Shown one piece after another: positions 1-5,779 of a stretch of DNA of 46,157 nucleotides (position 1 is its first letter; every line of letters starts with the position of its first letter). The notes beneath the pieces are model-generated. The model saw nothing but the letters and a program-made list of their open reading frames with translations. It made no database searches and was not told the DNA's origin. The stretch is from a virus: positions 1 through 46,157 of IMG/VR virus record IMGVR_UViG_3300045242_000123. One strand, written 5' to 3'. A program made the translations under genes and the position numbers.

Positions 1-531
1 TGGCTGGCCCAGTGCAGCCGAAGTCAATGTCGGGCTGTTGATGGTCGGGCTGGTCAGAGTCGGGTTGTCGGAAAAGACTAAATGGTTTGTGCCGGTCTCG
101 TTCGTGATTGTCCCGGCCAACTGTGCGCTTGTGGTAGCCGCAAACTGGCTGAGCGGCTGGCTAACCAAAGCATCGCCCGTGCCTGAGCCTGCTGCCGTGA
201 TGGCGAAGACTACTTCGGGAAAGTCCGAGGGCGGGTTGGTGTCGTTGTCAACGTTCCTTGTCGTGCAACGGATGGTCAAAGCCGTGGCAAACGGCTGGCT
301 GATGTCGGTGGCTGTCTCGACCAGTGCAGGGCAGGTGACTGTCAGCGTGGGCGTAGTGGAGGTTACGGCGCTGTTCGTAATAACCACGTTCGCCGCAAGG
401 GCGTCGTAGAACTTGACGTAGATGGTGTAGTTGTTCGGGTTATAAATCCGATACCCGTAAATGGAAATAGGGTCAGCACTTAGCTGCTGTTTGTCGGCGT
501 CAAGCCTTCTGACTGTAATCGGGAGGGACAT
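1..531 (-). CDS. Tail fibre A, N-terminal part (cut by window edge)
   Basis: Reads from ATG at 531 leftward to the window edge: 177 codons without a stop. The product begins MSLPITVRRLDADKQQL and ends at the edge in a stretch like NPTLTSPTINSPTL, a repeat style typical of phage tail fibres. It matches the N-terminus of fibre B (45500-46030) base for base without gaps, with about 31 substitutions in 531 bases. The shared N-terminus is probably the part that attaches to the tail. The start shares one base with the stop of the preceding gene (TAATG), which points to translational coupling. The C-terminal receptor-binding part lies outside the window. Fibre identity is inferred from repeat style and context. 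Confidence 0.8.
   Translation of the reverse strand, partial: MSLPITVRRLDADKQQLSADPISIYGYRIYNPNNYTIYVKFYDALAANVVITNSAVTSTTPTLTVTCPALVETATDISQPFATALTIRCTTRNVDNDTNPPSDFPEVVFAITAAGSGTGDALVSQPLSQFAATTSAQLAGTITNETGTNHLVFSDNPTLTSPTINSPTLTSAALGQP
1..531. repeat. 531-bp diverged direct repeat, copy 1
   Basis: Aligns to 45500-46030 with a constant offset of 45499 and no gaps. Hand count gives about 31 mismatches (roughly 94% identity). The first 93 bases at the window edge are identical. Copy 1 begins exactly at the window edge, so the true repeat may be longer. Confidence 0.95.
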
Positions 532-704
532 TAGTGTTTGCCAGCCATCCGCCAGTAAATGCTTCCTGCAACCTTGTCGCCAGCAGCCTTGCTGCCGTAC
601 TCTTTGGCCGCCTTGCTTGCTATCTTGTCAAAGCCGCCAGTCGCTTTGGTTCGGCCAAGACGCTTAACCGCTTTCATGCCTGCTTTTCCTTTTGGTGCTC
701 TCAT
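531..704 (-). CDS. Small basic protein, 57 aa
   Basis: Starts MRAPKGKAGMKAVKRLGRTK and ends GSIYWRMAGKH. Lys/Arg-rich N-terminal half and an Ala/Lys-rich middle. The start overlaps the stop of the 55-aa gene upstream (ATGA) and its stop overlaps the fibre A start (TAATG), so it sits inside a tightly coupled operon. I do not recognise a function. Position between terminase small subunit and fibre suggests a virion or packaging accessory protein, but this is only context. Confidence 0.75.
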   Translation of the reverse strand: MRAPKGKAGMKAVKRLGRTKATGGFDKIASKAAKEYGSKAAGDKVAGSIYWRMAGKH

Positions 705-868
705 TTGGCTAACTGAATGGCTTTTGCCAGCTTGTTGTGCAGGTCGGTGTTCGGGACAAACCTTAGCTGCAAGTCGCGAAGCAGCTTGACTAGCTCGCTC
801 TGGTCAGCCGGGTTGATGTAGTCCGGGTCTTTATCTATGGGTTTGTCGTGTTTAGTCTTGAATGGCAT
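701..868 (-). CDS. Small protein, 55 aa
   Basis: Starts MPFKTKHDKPIDKDPDYINP; the C-terminal half (ELVKLLRDLQLRF...LHNKLAKAIQLAK) is a likely amphipathic helix. Coupled by ATGA to the 57-aa gene downstream. Function unknown. Confidence 0.7.
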   Translation of the reverse strand: MPFKTKHDKPIDKDPDYINPADQSELVKLLRDLQLRFVPNTDLHNKLAKAIQLAK

Positions 869-871
869 AGG

Positions 872-1075
872 TCAGCAGTAGAAGGTTACGCCGGTCGTGG
901 TCGTCATTGGGATTTGCCAGATCGGGTGTGTCGGGATGTATGGCTGCGCAATGCTGCCGCTCCTTCCGCAATGCGGGCAGTAGCCGCAATGAGGGCAGGG
1001 CTGTGTCGGCTGGGTAATCGGCGGCTGAAGCAGCGGGGTGGTGGTTATGGGAACGTATGTGTTATTGTCGTTCAT
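872..1075 (-). CDS. Pro/Thr-rich protein with double CPHCG zinc motif, 67 aa
   Basis: A Pro/Thr-rich N-terminus is followed by CPHCGYCPHCGRSG at about residues 27-40: two CxxC pairs three residues apart, a good candidate for a small zinc knuckle. Overlaps the end of the small terminase gene by 14 nt. Function unknown; a structural or packaging accessory role is possible by position. Confidence 0.65.
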   Translation of the reverse strand: MNDNNTYVPITTTPLLQPPITQPTQPCPHCGYCPHCGRSGSIAQPYIPTHPIWQIPMTTTTGVTFYC

Positions 1076-1646
1076 AGTCGGCGTCTATATCTGTAGGGAC
1101 TCCCTCGCGGAGTTCCTGTACCTGCGGCTGTATGGGGGGTGCTCCAATTTTGTCGCGTAAAGCTATAAGCTGCGCCCTGGTCCTCTCGTCGCACACGACA
1201 GCCACCTGGTTGTGCACATTGATCTGCGTGCCAGCCTTGTCGCCGTAAGTCGCCGGGGCGCACTTCGCTATCCGCCACCTAATCCCGTGCATGACTTCCC
1301 GAATGGCGCTAATCCGCTCGTTCGTCCGCTCGGCCCCTTTCAGGCTCAACAGCAACTCCTCCAACTCCCCAAGCTTCTCCATCAGCGGTTCGGCCAACGT
1401 CGTCCTGGCCTGCCGCACAATAGTCGCTAGCTCAGGGTCGGTGTGCATCCGGCTGAACACAGCCGAATGGTTTAGCCCCATGCTATTAGCCCCTTTCTTA
1501 ATGCTCCCCTGCTCGATAATCGCTAAAGCCAATTGCTGCTTGCCAGCAGGAGTGTCCAGTATCTTTGGGCTGGCTGGCTCAGAAAACGCTGTACAGGGCA
1601 TCCTCGTGCGTTCCAGGCCTGCTGTGGTGTCGAGCTTAGATGGCAT
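1062..1646 (-). CDS. terS: Terminase small subunit-like protein, 194 aa
   Basis: Candidate DNA-recognition subunit of the packaging motor. A helix-turn-helix-like segment lies near residues 44-75 (GSIKKGANSMGLNHSAVFSR), followed by a helical region and a C-terminal RWRIAKCAPATYGDK segment of the kind seen in phage small terminases. The ATG at 1646 is chosen because it overlaps the upstream stop (TAATG); an upstream in-frame start at 1718 would run 24 codons into that gene. The large subunit is about 36 kb away on the same strand, which suggests the window edge divides one late unit on a circular map. Confidence 0.72.
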   Translation of the reverse strand: MPSKLDTTAGLERTRMPCTAFSEPASPKILDTPAGKQQLALAIIEQGSIKKGANSMGLNHSAVFSRMHTDPELATIVRQARTTLAEPLMEKLGELEELLLSLKGAERTNERISAIREVMHGIRWRIAKCAPATYGDKAGTQINVHNQVAVVCDERTRAQLIALRDKIGAPPIQPQVQELREGVPTDIDADYERQ

Positions 1647-1894
1647 TATTGTTCCAGTGTCCACTGGGCCGATGAAGCTGCGTCCATAAGGTTGCGGGCT
1701 TCCAGTTGGGCCAGCCATGCTTTAGCTAGCTGAAACTTAACCAGCGTGTCAGTCGGCGGGGCCATGCGGGTTTCTATCTCATCTGCCAGCCTGGTTAGCT
1801 GCTTGGTTAGCAAGTCCAGGTCAGTTGAGGTCAAAAGCATGGTTTTTAGGGTTGTAATATAAAAGTCAAGGGACTCCGGCGCGGGCTTTGCCAC
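1646..1894 (-). CDS. Helical protein, 82 aa, probable GTG start
   Basis: The longest frame starts at GTG 1894; no ATG is available upstream in frame. An internal ATG at codon 19 is an alternative. The product is mostly helical (LLTSTDLDLLTKQLTRLADE, then LVKFQLAKAWLAQLEARNLM). Stop overlaps the small terminase start. Function unknown; tight coupling to terS suggests a packaging accessory. Confidence 0.65.
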   Translation of the reverse strand: MAKPAPESLDFYITTLKTMLLTSTDLDLLTKQLTRLADEIETRMAPPTDTLVKFQLAKAWLAQLEARNLMDAASSAQWTLEQ

Positions 1895-1914
1895 GCGGCG
1901 GGTGTATGGGGGGC

Positions 1915-2151
1915 CTAGCCTAAAGGCCAGCCATCCATGCCAGCCCGGTAGTCAGTGGCTGGCTCGGGCCTGTCGAACAGCATGGTCAGCGAGCCTAGCA
2001 GGTAGTCGGCGTGCATCAGGAAGGGTATGCAATCGTCACAGACCCTGCCATTTAGCTCTAGGTCAAAGGCTCGGCTGGCCCGCTTGGCATTGCAGACGGT
2101 GCAGTCTTTCTCCCGGCTGGGCACAGCCCTCATTATGCTGGTTTCGGGCAT
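1915..2151 (-). CDS. Small CxxC...CxxC protein, 78 aa
   Basis: Contains CTVC and CDDC separated by about 20 residues, the pattern of a small zinc-binding finger. ATG at 2151 is preferred; a TTG at 2163 in the same frame would add four residues. First gene of the leftward unit seen here. Function unknown; a regulator of late genes is possible but not shown. Confidence 0.6.
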   Translation of the reverse strand: MPETSIMRAVPSREKDCTVCNAKRASRAFDLELNGRVCDDCIPFLMHADYLLGSLTMLFDRPEPATDYRAGMDGWPLG

Positions 2152-2163
2152 AACATCAGACAA

Positions 2164-2366
2164 TGGCTACAATAGAAAGTCCGTGCGTAAGTGGTTGATA
2201 ATCAAGGCTTGTCATAAGGCTGTTCGACTTCTTACGCAGGCTAGCGGCCTTTTTACGTGCTTGGCTAGCCTGCTTTGCCTAGCTTGCCCGGCATGTTTAG
2301 TTAGTCGCGCGGGGTTGGCTGGCCTTGGCTGGGTTGGCTGAGCGTGCAAATAAGCCTAAAATTAAT
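2164..2366. other. Intergenic region between divergent units
   Basis: Holds no convincing gene. It contains an 11-bp near-palindrome TTGATAATCAA at 2195-2205 and a 10-bp perfect inverted repeat at 2236-2273. On the minus strand a TTCTAT hexamer lies about 15 nt before the TTG at 2163, with the 11-bp palindrome roughly where a -35 box would be. This could be the start of the leftward unit, but no clear -35 matches the TTGAAC class. A 19-codon minus-strand frame (2215 down to about 2157) overlaps the next gene start and could be a leader peptide; not called. Confidence 0.5.
2236..2273. repeat. Perfect 10-bp inverted repeat, 18-nt loop
   Basis: GCAGGCTAGC (2236-2245) pairs with GCTAGCCTGC (2264-2273). 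No T-tract follows on either strand, so it is more like an operator, origin or packaging landmark than a terminator. Confidence 0.7.
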
Positions 2367-2395
2367 TTGAACATTAAACCGATCTAGTGTTCTAT
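2367..2395 (+). promoter_or_regulatory. Promoter TTGAAC-N17-TTCTAT
   Basis: TTGAAC at 2367-2372, 17-nt spacer, TTCTAT at 2390-2395. The ATG at 2403 begins 8 bases after the -10 end, giving a leaderless or nearly leaderless mRNA. The same TTGAAC-N12-TAGTGTTCTAT arrangement occurs on the minus strand at 3129-3157. Confidence 0.75.
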
Positions 2396-2402
2396 GTATC
2401 TG

Positions 2403-2618
2403 ATGACATTAACCAGAGCACAACGGCAAGTCATTGATCGGCTAACAAGGGATTCACTCGTGCCCGCCAACCAGCGCAACGCAGGGCATTTCAGGCTTCA
2501 CGGCAGGGGAATGGAAAGGACGCTAGTATCACTTGAGCAACATGGGCTGATAACCTACAGTAAAAGCCCAACAAACAGCTACTTCTACGCTTATCTAAAG
2601 GGGGTGAAAATATCTTGA
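2403..2618 (+). CDS. Small winged-helix-like protein, 71 aa
   Basis: Product MTLTRAQRQVIDRLTRDSLV... with HGRGMERTLVSLEQHGLITY and a closing YFYAYL strand: the helix, recognition-helix and beta-wing order of small winged-helix DNA-binding proteins. ATG 2403 is chosen over ATG 2394 because 2394 lies inside the -10 box of the promoter. Probably an early transcription regulator, given its position next to the divergent promoter region; its target is not known. Confidence 0.65.
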   Translation: MTLTRAQRQVIDRLTRDSLVPANQRNAGHFRLHGRGMERTLVSLEQHGLITYSKSPTNSYFYAYLKGVKIS

Positions 2619-2743
2619 GATTTATCGGAAAACTCATTTCGGTACTATTCAATTTAGCGGCTGATTTCGGCGGCTGGTTAGATCGCAGGCTTTTGTCGCC
2701 TATGTCAGAGGGCTTTAATGAAGCCGAGGGCAAGCGCAAATAA
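2615..2743 (+). CDS. Small protein, 42 aa, TTG start
   Basis: TTG at 2615 overlaps the upstream stop (TTGA). The product begins LRFIGKLISVLFNLAADFGG (first residue Met in vivo) and ends in a charged tail. The hydrophobic N-terminus may associate with membrane. It ends 18 nt before a strong terminator, which supports a two-gene transcript. Confidence 0.45.
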   Translation: MRFIGKLISVLFNLAADFGGWLDRRLLSPMSEGFNEAEGKRK

Positions 2744-2761
2744 CACAAACCCCAACCCAAC

Positions 2762-2796
2762 AAAGCCCCAGCCCACAAAGCTGGGGCTTTCCTTTT
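2762..2796 (+). terminator. Rho-independent terminator
   Basis: AAAGCCCCAGC (2762-2772), 7-nt loop, GCTGGGGCTTT (2780-2790), then CCTTTT. Ends the short rightward transcript 2403-2743. Confidence 0.85.
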
Positions 2797-2851
2797 GCCC
2801 ACAAAGCCTTCCAGCCTATTCTCCTGTAAGCAATGCCAATATACCACAGCA

Positions 2852-2879
2852 ACAAAAAAGCCGCCCGTTAAGGCGGCTT
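2852..2879 (-). terminator. Rho-independent terminator, minus strand
   Basis: Stem AAGCCGCC (2858-2865) with GGCGGCTT (2872-2879). On the minus strand it is followed by a run of T, so it ends the leftward transcript of the genes at 2905-3318. Confidence 0.8.
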
Positions 2880-2904
2880 GATTGCTTTTGGTTTTGGCTG
2901 TGCT

Positions 2905-3120
2905 TTACAGGCTTGTTTCGCGTTTGGCTGGGGCTATTTCGAGAATGCATTCGGGGCAAACCTTAAACGCGGCCGCATCCGAATCTGACAAGTTAATGCC
3001 ATCCCTGTAACTCATGTCCATTATGCCAATGCCTGCTCCGCAAAGCGTTTGGCCGGGACTGCCCCTATCGTTTATTCGCTTGCCTCGTGGGATTATTCCA
3101 AATCTGATATGTGCTGTCAT
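2905..3120 (-). CDS. Small Cys-containing protein, 71 aa
   Basis: Product MTAHIRFGIIPRGKRINDRG..., with LCGAGIGIMDMSY and later FKVCPECILEI, a possible zinc-binding site built from Cys near residue 27 and a CPEC pair near the C-terminus. ATG 3120 is chosen because it lies 8 nt after the -10 box of its own promoter; a GTG at 3126 is nearer the box and less likely. A terminator on the same strand follows. Function unknown; early, leftward expressed. Confidence 0.65.
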   Translation of the reverse strand: MTAHIRFGIIPRGKRINDRGSPGQTLCGAGIGIMDMSYRDGINLSDSDAAAFKVCPECILEIAPAKRETSL

Positions 3121-3128
3121 ATACACCT

Positions 3129-3157
3129 ATAGAACACTAAAGCCTTTGATTGTTCAA
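3129..3157 (-). promoter_or_regulatory. Promoter TTGAAC-N17-TTCTAT (minus strand)
   Basis: TTGAAC (3157-3152), 17-nt spacer, TTCTAT (3134-3129). The ATG at 3120 is 8 nt downstream. The -35 box overlaps the stop codon of the gene at 3154-3318. Confidence 0.75.
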
Positions 3158-3318
3158 ACTTTCTTTTGCAAGCCCCTTTTAGCCCATCTTTCCTCGTCCC
3201 ATCCCTTCCCGTCTGCCAAGTCCCTCAAAAGCTCATTGGCCAACCCTGCTTCACTTTCCTCTGTGTCTGCTATTGCCTGAACTTCCATTTCATGCTCCGA
3301 CTGCTGTAGTTTATTCAT
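3154..3318 (-). CDS. Acidic helical protein, 54 aa
   Basis: Product MNKLQQSEHEMEVQAIADTE..., ending GWDEERWAKRGLQKKV. Rich in Glu and mostly helical. The ATG is preceded by AAGGTGGC, which contains a weak ribosome-binding-like GGTGG, but it also starts 6 nt after the -10 box of a TTGAAC promoter. Function unknown. Confidence 0.65.
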   Translation of the reverse strand: MNKLQQSEHEMEVQAIADTEESEAGLANELLRDLADGKGWDEERWAKRGLQKKV

Positions 3319-3324
3319 GCCACC

Positions 3325-3353
3325 TTAGTAAACCGCTTTAGCTAAATGTTCAA
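3325..3353 (-). promoter_or_regulatory. Promoter TTGAAC-N17-TACTAA (minus strand)
   Basis: TTGAAC (3353-3348), 17-nt spacer, TACTAA (3330-3325); 6 nt separate it from the ATG at 3318. Confidence 0.75.
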
Positions 3354-3458
3354 ACAAATAAGCAAAATACTTTTGCCTTAATAAAAACAGACACACAAAG
3401 CTCCGCAGCACGTACAGGTTGAATTACGGCTGTACTCTACTCAGCACGTTAAGCCAGC

Positions 3459-3483
3459 AAAGTGTATCATTTCTTTACACTTT
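3459..3483. promoter_or_regulatory. 25-bp inverted repeat, likely operator
   Basis: AAAGTGTA (3459-3466), 9-nt spacer, TACACTTT (3476-3483); arms match perfectly. The size suits a dimeric DNA-binding protein; the winged-helix protein at 2403 is a candidate partner. Confidence 0.65.
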
Positions 3484-3540
3484 ACAAGCAAGCAAGCTAG
3501 TTAGCCTTCTAGGCAAGATGAGGCTAGTGAGCAGGGTAGA

Positions 3541-3560
3541 GTAGAGAGAGAGAGAGAGAT
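3541..3560. repeat. AG dinucleotide tract
   Basis: About eight AG units in a row within the control region. Purine-rich; it may aid melting or triplex formation, or have no function. Confidence 0.8.
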
Positions 3561-3606
3561 AGTACACCAAGAGACCCCCTCATTGATGGATATGTCCAGA
3601 CCAGGA

Positions 3607-3669
3607 GGGGCTACAGGGTCAACAAGATCAAGCCAGTTTAGGGGCTACAAGCTCAACGGCGGGGCTACA
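3607..3669. repeat. Three GGGGCTACA direct repeats
   Basis: Copies begin at 3607, 3641 and 3661. The second and third share an extended GGGGCTACAAGC, and the first and second continue into GTCAAC and CTCAAC. Spacings are 34 and 20 nt. Arrangement resembles iterons or a multi-site operator. Confidence 0.75.
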
Positions 3670-3760
3670 AGCCTGATTCCGTAGGACTTATGAATAATCT
3701 CCATAGGAGAGCCATTTTGTTGTTGCAACACTCAACAAGGTCAACATATACTAACATCAT

Positions 3761-4012
3761 ATGAACATACACGAATACGCTCAACAAGCCATGAAGCACA
3801 ATAAGGGAATCATTTCCTCGCTCGAACTAGCCAAAATGGTTAGAGCCAGCAATCCGAGATTCGAGGACTATTCTGATCAGGCAATGCTTAAAATGATCTC
3901 AGCCGCCCTCGAACCCTACGGACTAAAAGCCAAAAACGTCAGGCTGGGCGACAAGGTTACAAGATGCTATCGTAACCCGCCGCCAGACCTTTCCACAATA
4001 GACTTTAAATAA
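3761..4012 (+). CDS. Hypothetical early protein, 83 aa
   Basis: Product MNIHEYAQQAMKHNKGIISS..., with ASNPRFEDYSDQAMLKMISA and VRLGDKVTRCYRNPPP. Predicted helical first two thirds, short beta end. The fold order is compatible with a small winged-helix protein, but I recognise no family. First gene of the long rightward unit, with a TACTAA box 6 nt before its ATG. Confidence 0.7.
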   Translation: MNIHEYAQQAMKHNKGIISSLELAKMVRASNPRFEDYSDQAMLKMISAALEPYGLKAKNVRLGDKVTRCYRNPPPDLSTIDFK

Positions 4013-4025
4013 TTCCAGAAATATA

Positions 4026-4054
4026 TTGAACGCTTTACTGATACAGGCTACTAA
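4026..4054 (+). promoter_or_regulatory. Promoter TTGAAC-N17-TACTAA
   Basis: TTGAAC 4026-4031, spacer 4032-4048, TACTAA 4049-4054; the ATG at 4062 follows after 7 nt. Confidence 0.75.
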
Positions 4055-4061
4055 TAGGCAT

Positions 4062-4316
4062 ATGGAAACAGCTATTCGCAGCAAAATTAAACCAGAGCAT
4101 CTTGCGTTCATGTCTGAACGCTTGGCCACAGTGAAAGACAAATTGCCAGCACACAGAGAAGCCCTAAAGGGCGACCCTCGCGTCAAAGACATTGAAAAGC
4201 GCCTGAGATGGGACGCGCTGAGCGCCAGCATCCCGGTAGCTTGGATTTGCGACAACCTTTATCCATACGTAACAGACGAACATATAGACAACGCACTAAA
4301 AAACATACTAGCCTAA
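4062..4316 (+). CDS. Hypothetical protein, 84 aa
   Basis: Product METAIRSKIKPEHLAFMSER..., helical and charged, with a hydrophobic ASIPVAWICDNLYPYV segment that looks buried rather than transmembrane. The longer frame from TTG 4026 would start inside the -35 box, so ATG 4062 is chosen. Function unknown. Confidence 0.7.
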   Translation: METAIRSKIKPEHLAFMSERLATVKDKLPAHREALKGDPRVKDIEKRLRWDALSASIPVAWICDNLYPYVTDEHIDNALKNILA

Positions 4317-4323
4317 ACCAAAC

Positions 4324-4560
4324 ATGAAAACAGACACACAGACAGAACAGCCATTCTTAGCCGACAAAGTGACCATGCCTCGCGAGCACTACGAGCAGTT
4401 GCGAGCCAAATCAGCCCAAGCCGACAAACTGGCTGAGGCTTTGCGGCTAACCTTGACCCATGTCGAAGAACTAGGCATGGACGGCAACGAGCTAACGGAT
4501 GCGTCCAATGCCATGCGCGAAGCCCTAGCCGAATACGAGGCCGCACAGGGGAAAAGTTGA
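4324..4560 (+). CDS. Coiled-coil protein, 78 aa
   Basis: Product MKTDTQTEQPFLADKVTMPR..., then EHYEQLRAKSAQADKLAEAL with heptad-like spacing and a second helix rich in Ala/Glu. Likely a small oligomer. Follows the previous gene after 7 nt. Function unknown. Confidence 0.7.
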   Translation: MKTDTQTEQPFLADKVTMPREHYEQLRAKSAQADKLAEALRLTLTHVEELGMDGNELTDASNAMREALAEYEAAQGKS

Positions 4561-4586
4561 AAGCAGAAACAAGGAAAGTTGAAACA

Positions 4587-4736
4587 ATGCAAAAATACAA
4601 AATCACCACCGAAACCATTAAGCGATACTATGTCACTATAGCGGGGGACATATACGGAGGCCCGTTCGACACCAAGGAAGAAGCCGTTAATTGCATTAGA
4701 GATGCCCAGCAAATAGACAAGGAAAACCCATTATGA
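4587..4736 (+). CDS. Small protein, 49 aa
   Basis: Product MQKYKITTETIKRYYVTIAG..., then PFDTKEEAVNCIRDAQQID. Beta-beta-helix order with aromatic strands. The stop overlaps the next start (ATGA), which supports it. Function unknown. Confidence 0.65.
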   Translation: MQKYKITTETIKRYYVTIAGDIYGGPFDTKEEAVNCIRDAQQIDKENPL

Positions 4737-4918
4737 GCACACAAGAAAAAGCAGACGCAAGCGCAGCCGCCAGTTACCTTGGCAGCCTTTCCAAAGGCAT
4801 ACCAAAGCGGATTACCCCGGCAGAAAGCCAGAGGCGAAGCGACAGGCTGGCTGAGGCAAGGAAAAAAAGATGGTGCAAGCCTAAATTAACTGAACGAAAC
4901 ACTAAAGCGAATGTCTGA
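4733..4918 (+). CDS. Small basic protein, 61 aa
   Basis: Product MSTQEKADASAAASYLGSLS..., basic C-terminal half (EARKKRWCKPK). Starts by ATGA overlap. Possible nucleic-acid contact through the basic tail; function unknown. A degenerate promoter-like CTGAAC-N17-GTCTGA covers its 3' end (4890-4918). Confidence 0.65.
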   Translation: MSTQEKADASAAASYLGSLSKGIPKRITPAESQRRSDRLAEARKKRWCKPKLTERNTKANV

Positions 4919-4942
4919 TATATATAAACCAACTAACTAGAA

Positions 4943-5167
4943 ATGAAAATCTATCAAGTAAGCACAAGAGCAAACGCAAACCACCCGTGCAATAACGAGC
5001 ATCAAGGCTTCTGCTTTGCGCCAAGCAAATCTGAGGCGTTCAAGATAGCGAAAGACGCTAGAAGCAAGGACTATGATTGCCAAATAACAGCAATACATGT
5101 CACTCCCAACAAGCAGGGAATCATTAAAGCCTTGAACATATACGCGGGCCATCCAGACAACGGATAA
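4943..5167 (+). CDS. Hypothetical protein, 74 aa
   Basis: Product MKIYQVSTRANANHPCNNEH..., then FCFAPSKSEAFKIAKDARSK and YDCQITAIHVTPNKQGIIKA. Beta-helix-beta-type small domain with His and Cys residues. A terminator follows 32 nt after the stop, so it ends the first early transcript. Function unknown. Confidence 0.7.
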   Translation: MKIYQVSTRANANHPCNNEHQGFCFAPSKSEAFKIAKDARSKDYDCQITAIHVTPNKQGIIKALNIYAGHPDNG

Positions 5168-5198
5168 CACGAACTGTTTACATACCGCTACGCTAGGT

Positions 5199-5235
5199 AA
5201 AAGCCGCCTTTGAGTTTATGGCGGCTTTTTCTTTT
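5199..5235 (+). terminator. Rho-independent terminator
   Basis: AAAAGCCGCC (5199-5208), 11-nt loop, GGCGGCTTTTT (5220-5230), then CTTTT. Separates 3761-5167 from the next gene block. A-tract upstream means it may act in both directions. Confidence 0.85.
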
Positions 5236-5268
5236 AGGTAGCCGCCTTACCCATGCTTACCCTAAAGT

Positions 5269-5493
5269 GTGAGCGTGACACAAGCCGGACAGAGCAAGAC
5301 AGCCAGCCTAGCCGAGACAGCCACGCACATAGCCATTGGCTTCGTTGCGGCCTTGCTGCTGACCAGATGGCTTATTCCCGGCCTTGGCTATTCGGATAAT
5401 GTGCGGATTACAGCCATTTTCACGGCTGTTAGCCTTGTCAGGGGCTTTGTCATCCGCAGAGCATTTAACTTTTTCACTACACACACGCAATGA
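5269..5493 (+). CDS. Small membrane protein (DUF7220-like), 74 aa
   Basis: Product begins MSVTQAGQSKTASLAETATH, followed by two hydrophobic segments (IGFVAALLLTRWLIPG at about residues 23-38 and an ITAIFTAVSLVRGFVIRR segment at about 47-64) and an RRAFNFF end. This is the pattern of a common small phage inner-membrane protein with the Ser/Leu/Glu-Thr start and RR-x-FN end, which I recall as DUF7220. GTG start at 5269; a second GTG at 5275 is possible. Stop overlaps the next start (ATGA). Role unknown. Confidence 0.7.
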   Translation: MSVTQAGQSKTASLAETATHIAIGFVAALLLTRWLIPGLGYSDNVRITAIFTAVSLVRGFVIRRAFNFFTTHTQ

Positions 5494-5765
5494 CCGATTG
5501 GCCACTAGAACGCAGAGACCTGATTGACCGCTTCCGCGAAGAACTATGGAAAGCGACATGGGACGGCAGCGCCAAGCGGCAGAACGGCACAAAACCGCCT
5601 TGGTATATAGACACGGCACACGAGGCCGCAATCTTTAGCCATCTGGCCAAATGGAAACGCGGAGAGCTCATAGACGCTGACAGTGGCGCACATCCGCTAG
5701 TGCATGTCGCATGGCGGGCGCTGGCAATAGCCTGCACAGAGAACGGCAATCATCCACTGCCGTAA
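5490..5765 (+). CDS. dATP/dGTP diphosphohydrolase-like protein (DUF5664-like), 91 aa
   Basis: Contains WYIDTAHEAAIFSHLAKWKR, then GELIDADSGAHPLVHVAWRA. The spaced His/Glu/Asp set (H...A...H...GE..D.DSG.HPL.HVAWRALAI) matches small phage proteins annotated as dATP/dGTP diphosphohydrolase-like (DUF5664). Such enzymes may alter purine deoxynucleotide pools during infection. Length is normal for the short phage form. Coupled by ATGA to the membrane protein upstream. Family assignment is from memory of the motif; activity is not shown. Confidence 0.65.
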   Translation: MTDWPLERRDLIDRFREELWKATWDGSAKRQNGTKPPWYIDTAHEAAIFSHLAKWKRGELIDADSGAHPLVHVAWRALAIACTENGNHPLP

Positions 5766-5779
5766 GGGTTCAAGGAATT

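Larger units (their letters stand above)
3354..3760. other. Early control region without genes
   Basis: About 400 bases between divergent genes. It contains a perfect 8-bp inverted repeat, an AG microsatellite, three GGGGCTACA repeats and repeated CAACAAG(G/A)TCAA words (about 3618 and 3733). At the right end TACTAA (3749-3754) lies 6 nt before the ATG at 3761, the same geometry as other promoters here, but the -35 position does not match TTGAAC (TTGCAA at 3723-3728 is the nearest). Could be a replication origin, an operator cluster, or both. Confidence 0.6.

Noticed and set aside
38-409. Plus-strand open frame of 123 codons (and its twin at 45420-45920)
   Set aside because: Antisense to the fibre N-terminus; open only because the fibre codons are biased. 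No start signal; the minus frame has clear fibre repeats.
2157-2215. 19-codon minus-strand leader frame before the Cys-finger gene
   Set aside because: Short, no distinct composition; could arise by chance. Kept only as a note in the intergenic entry.
3541-3669. CRISPR array
   Set aside because: Repeats are 9-12 bases with unequal spacing and no palindromic CRISPR-type unit; no cas genes. Iteron/operator reading is preferred.
4890-4918. CTGAAC-N17-GTCTGA as another promoter
   Set aside because: Two mismatches to the family and located inside a gene end; the downstream start is 25 nt away. Not counted among the six.
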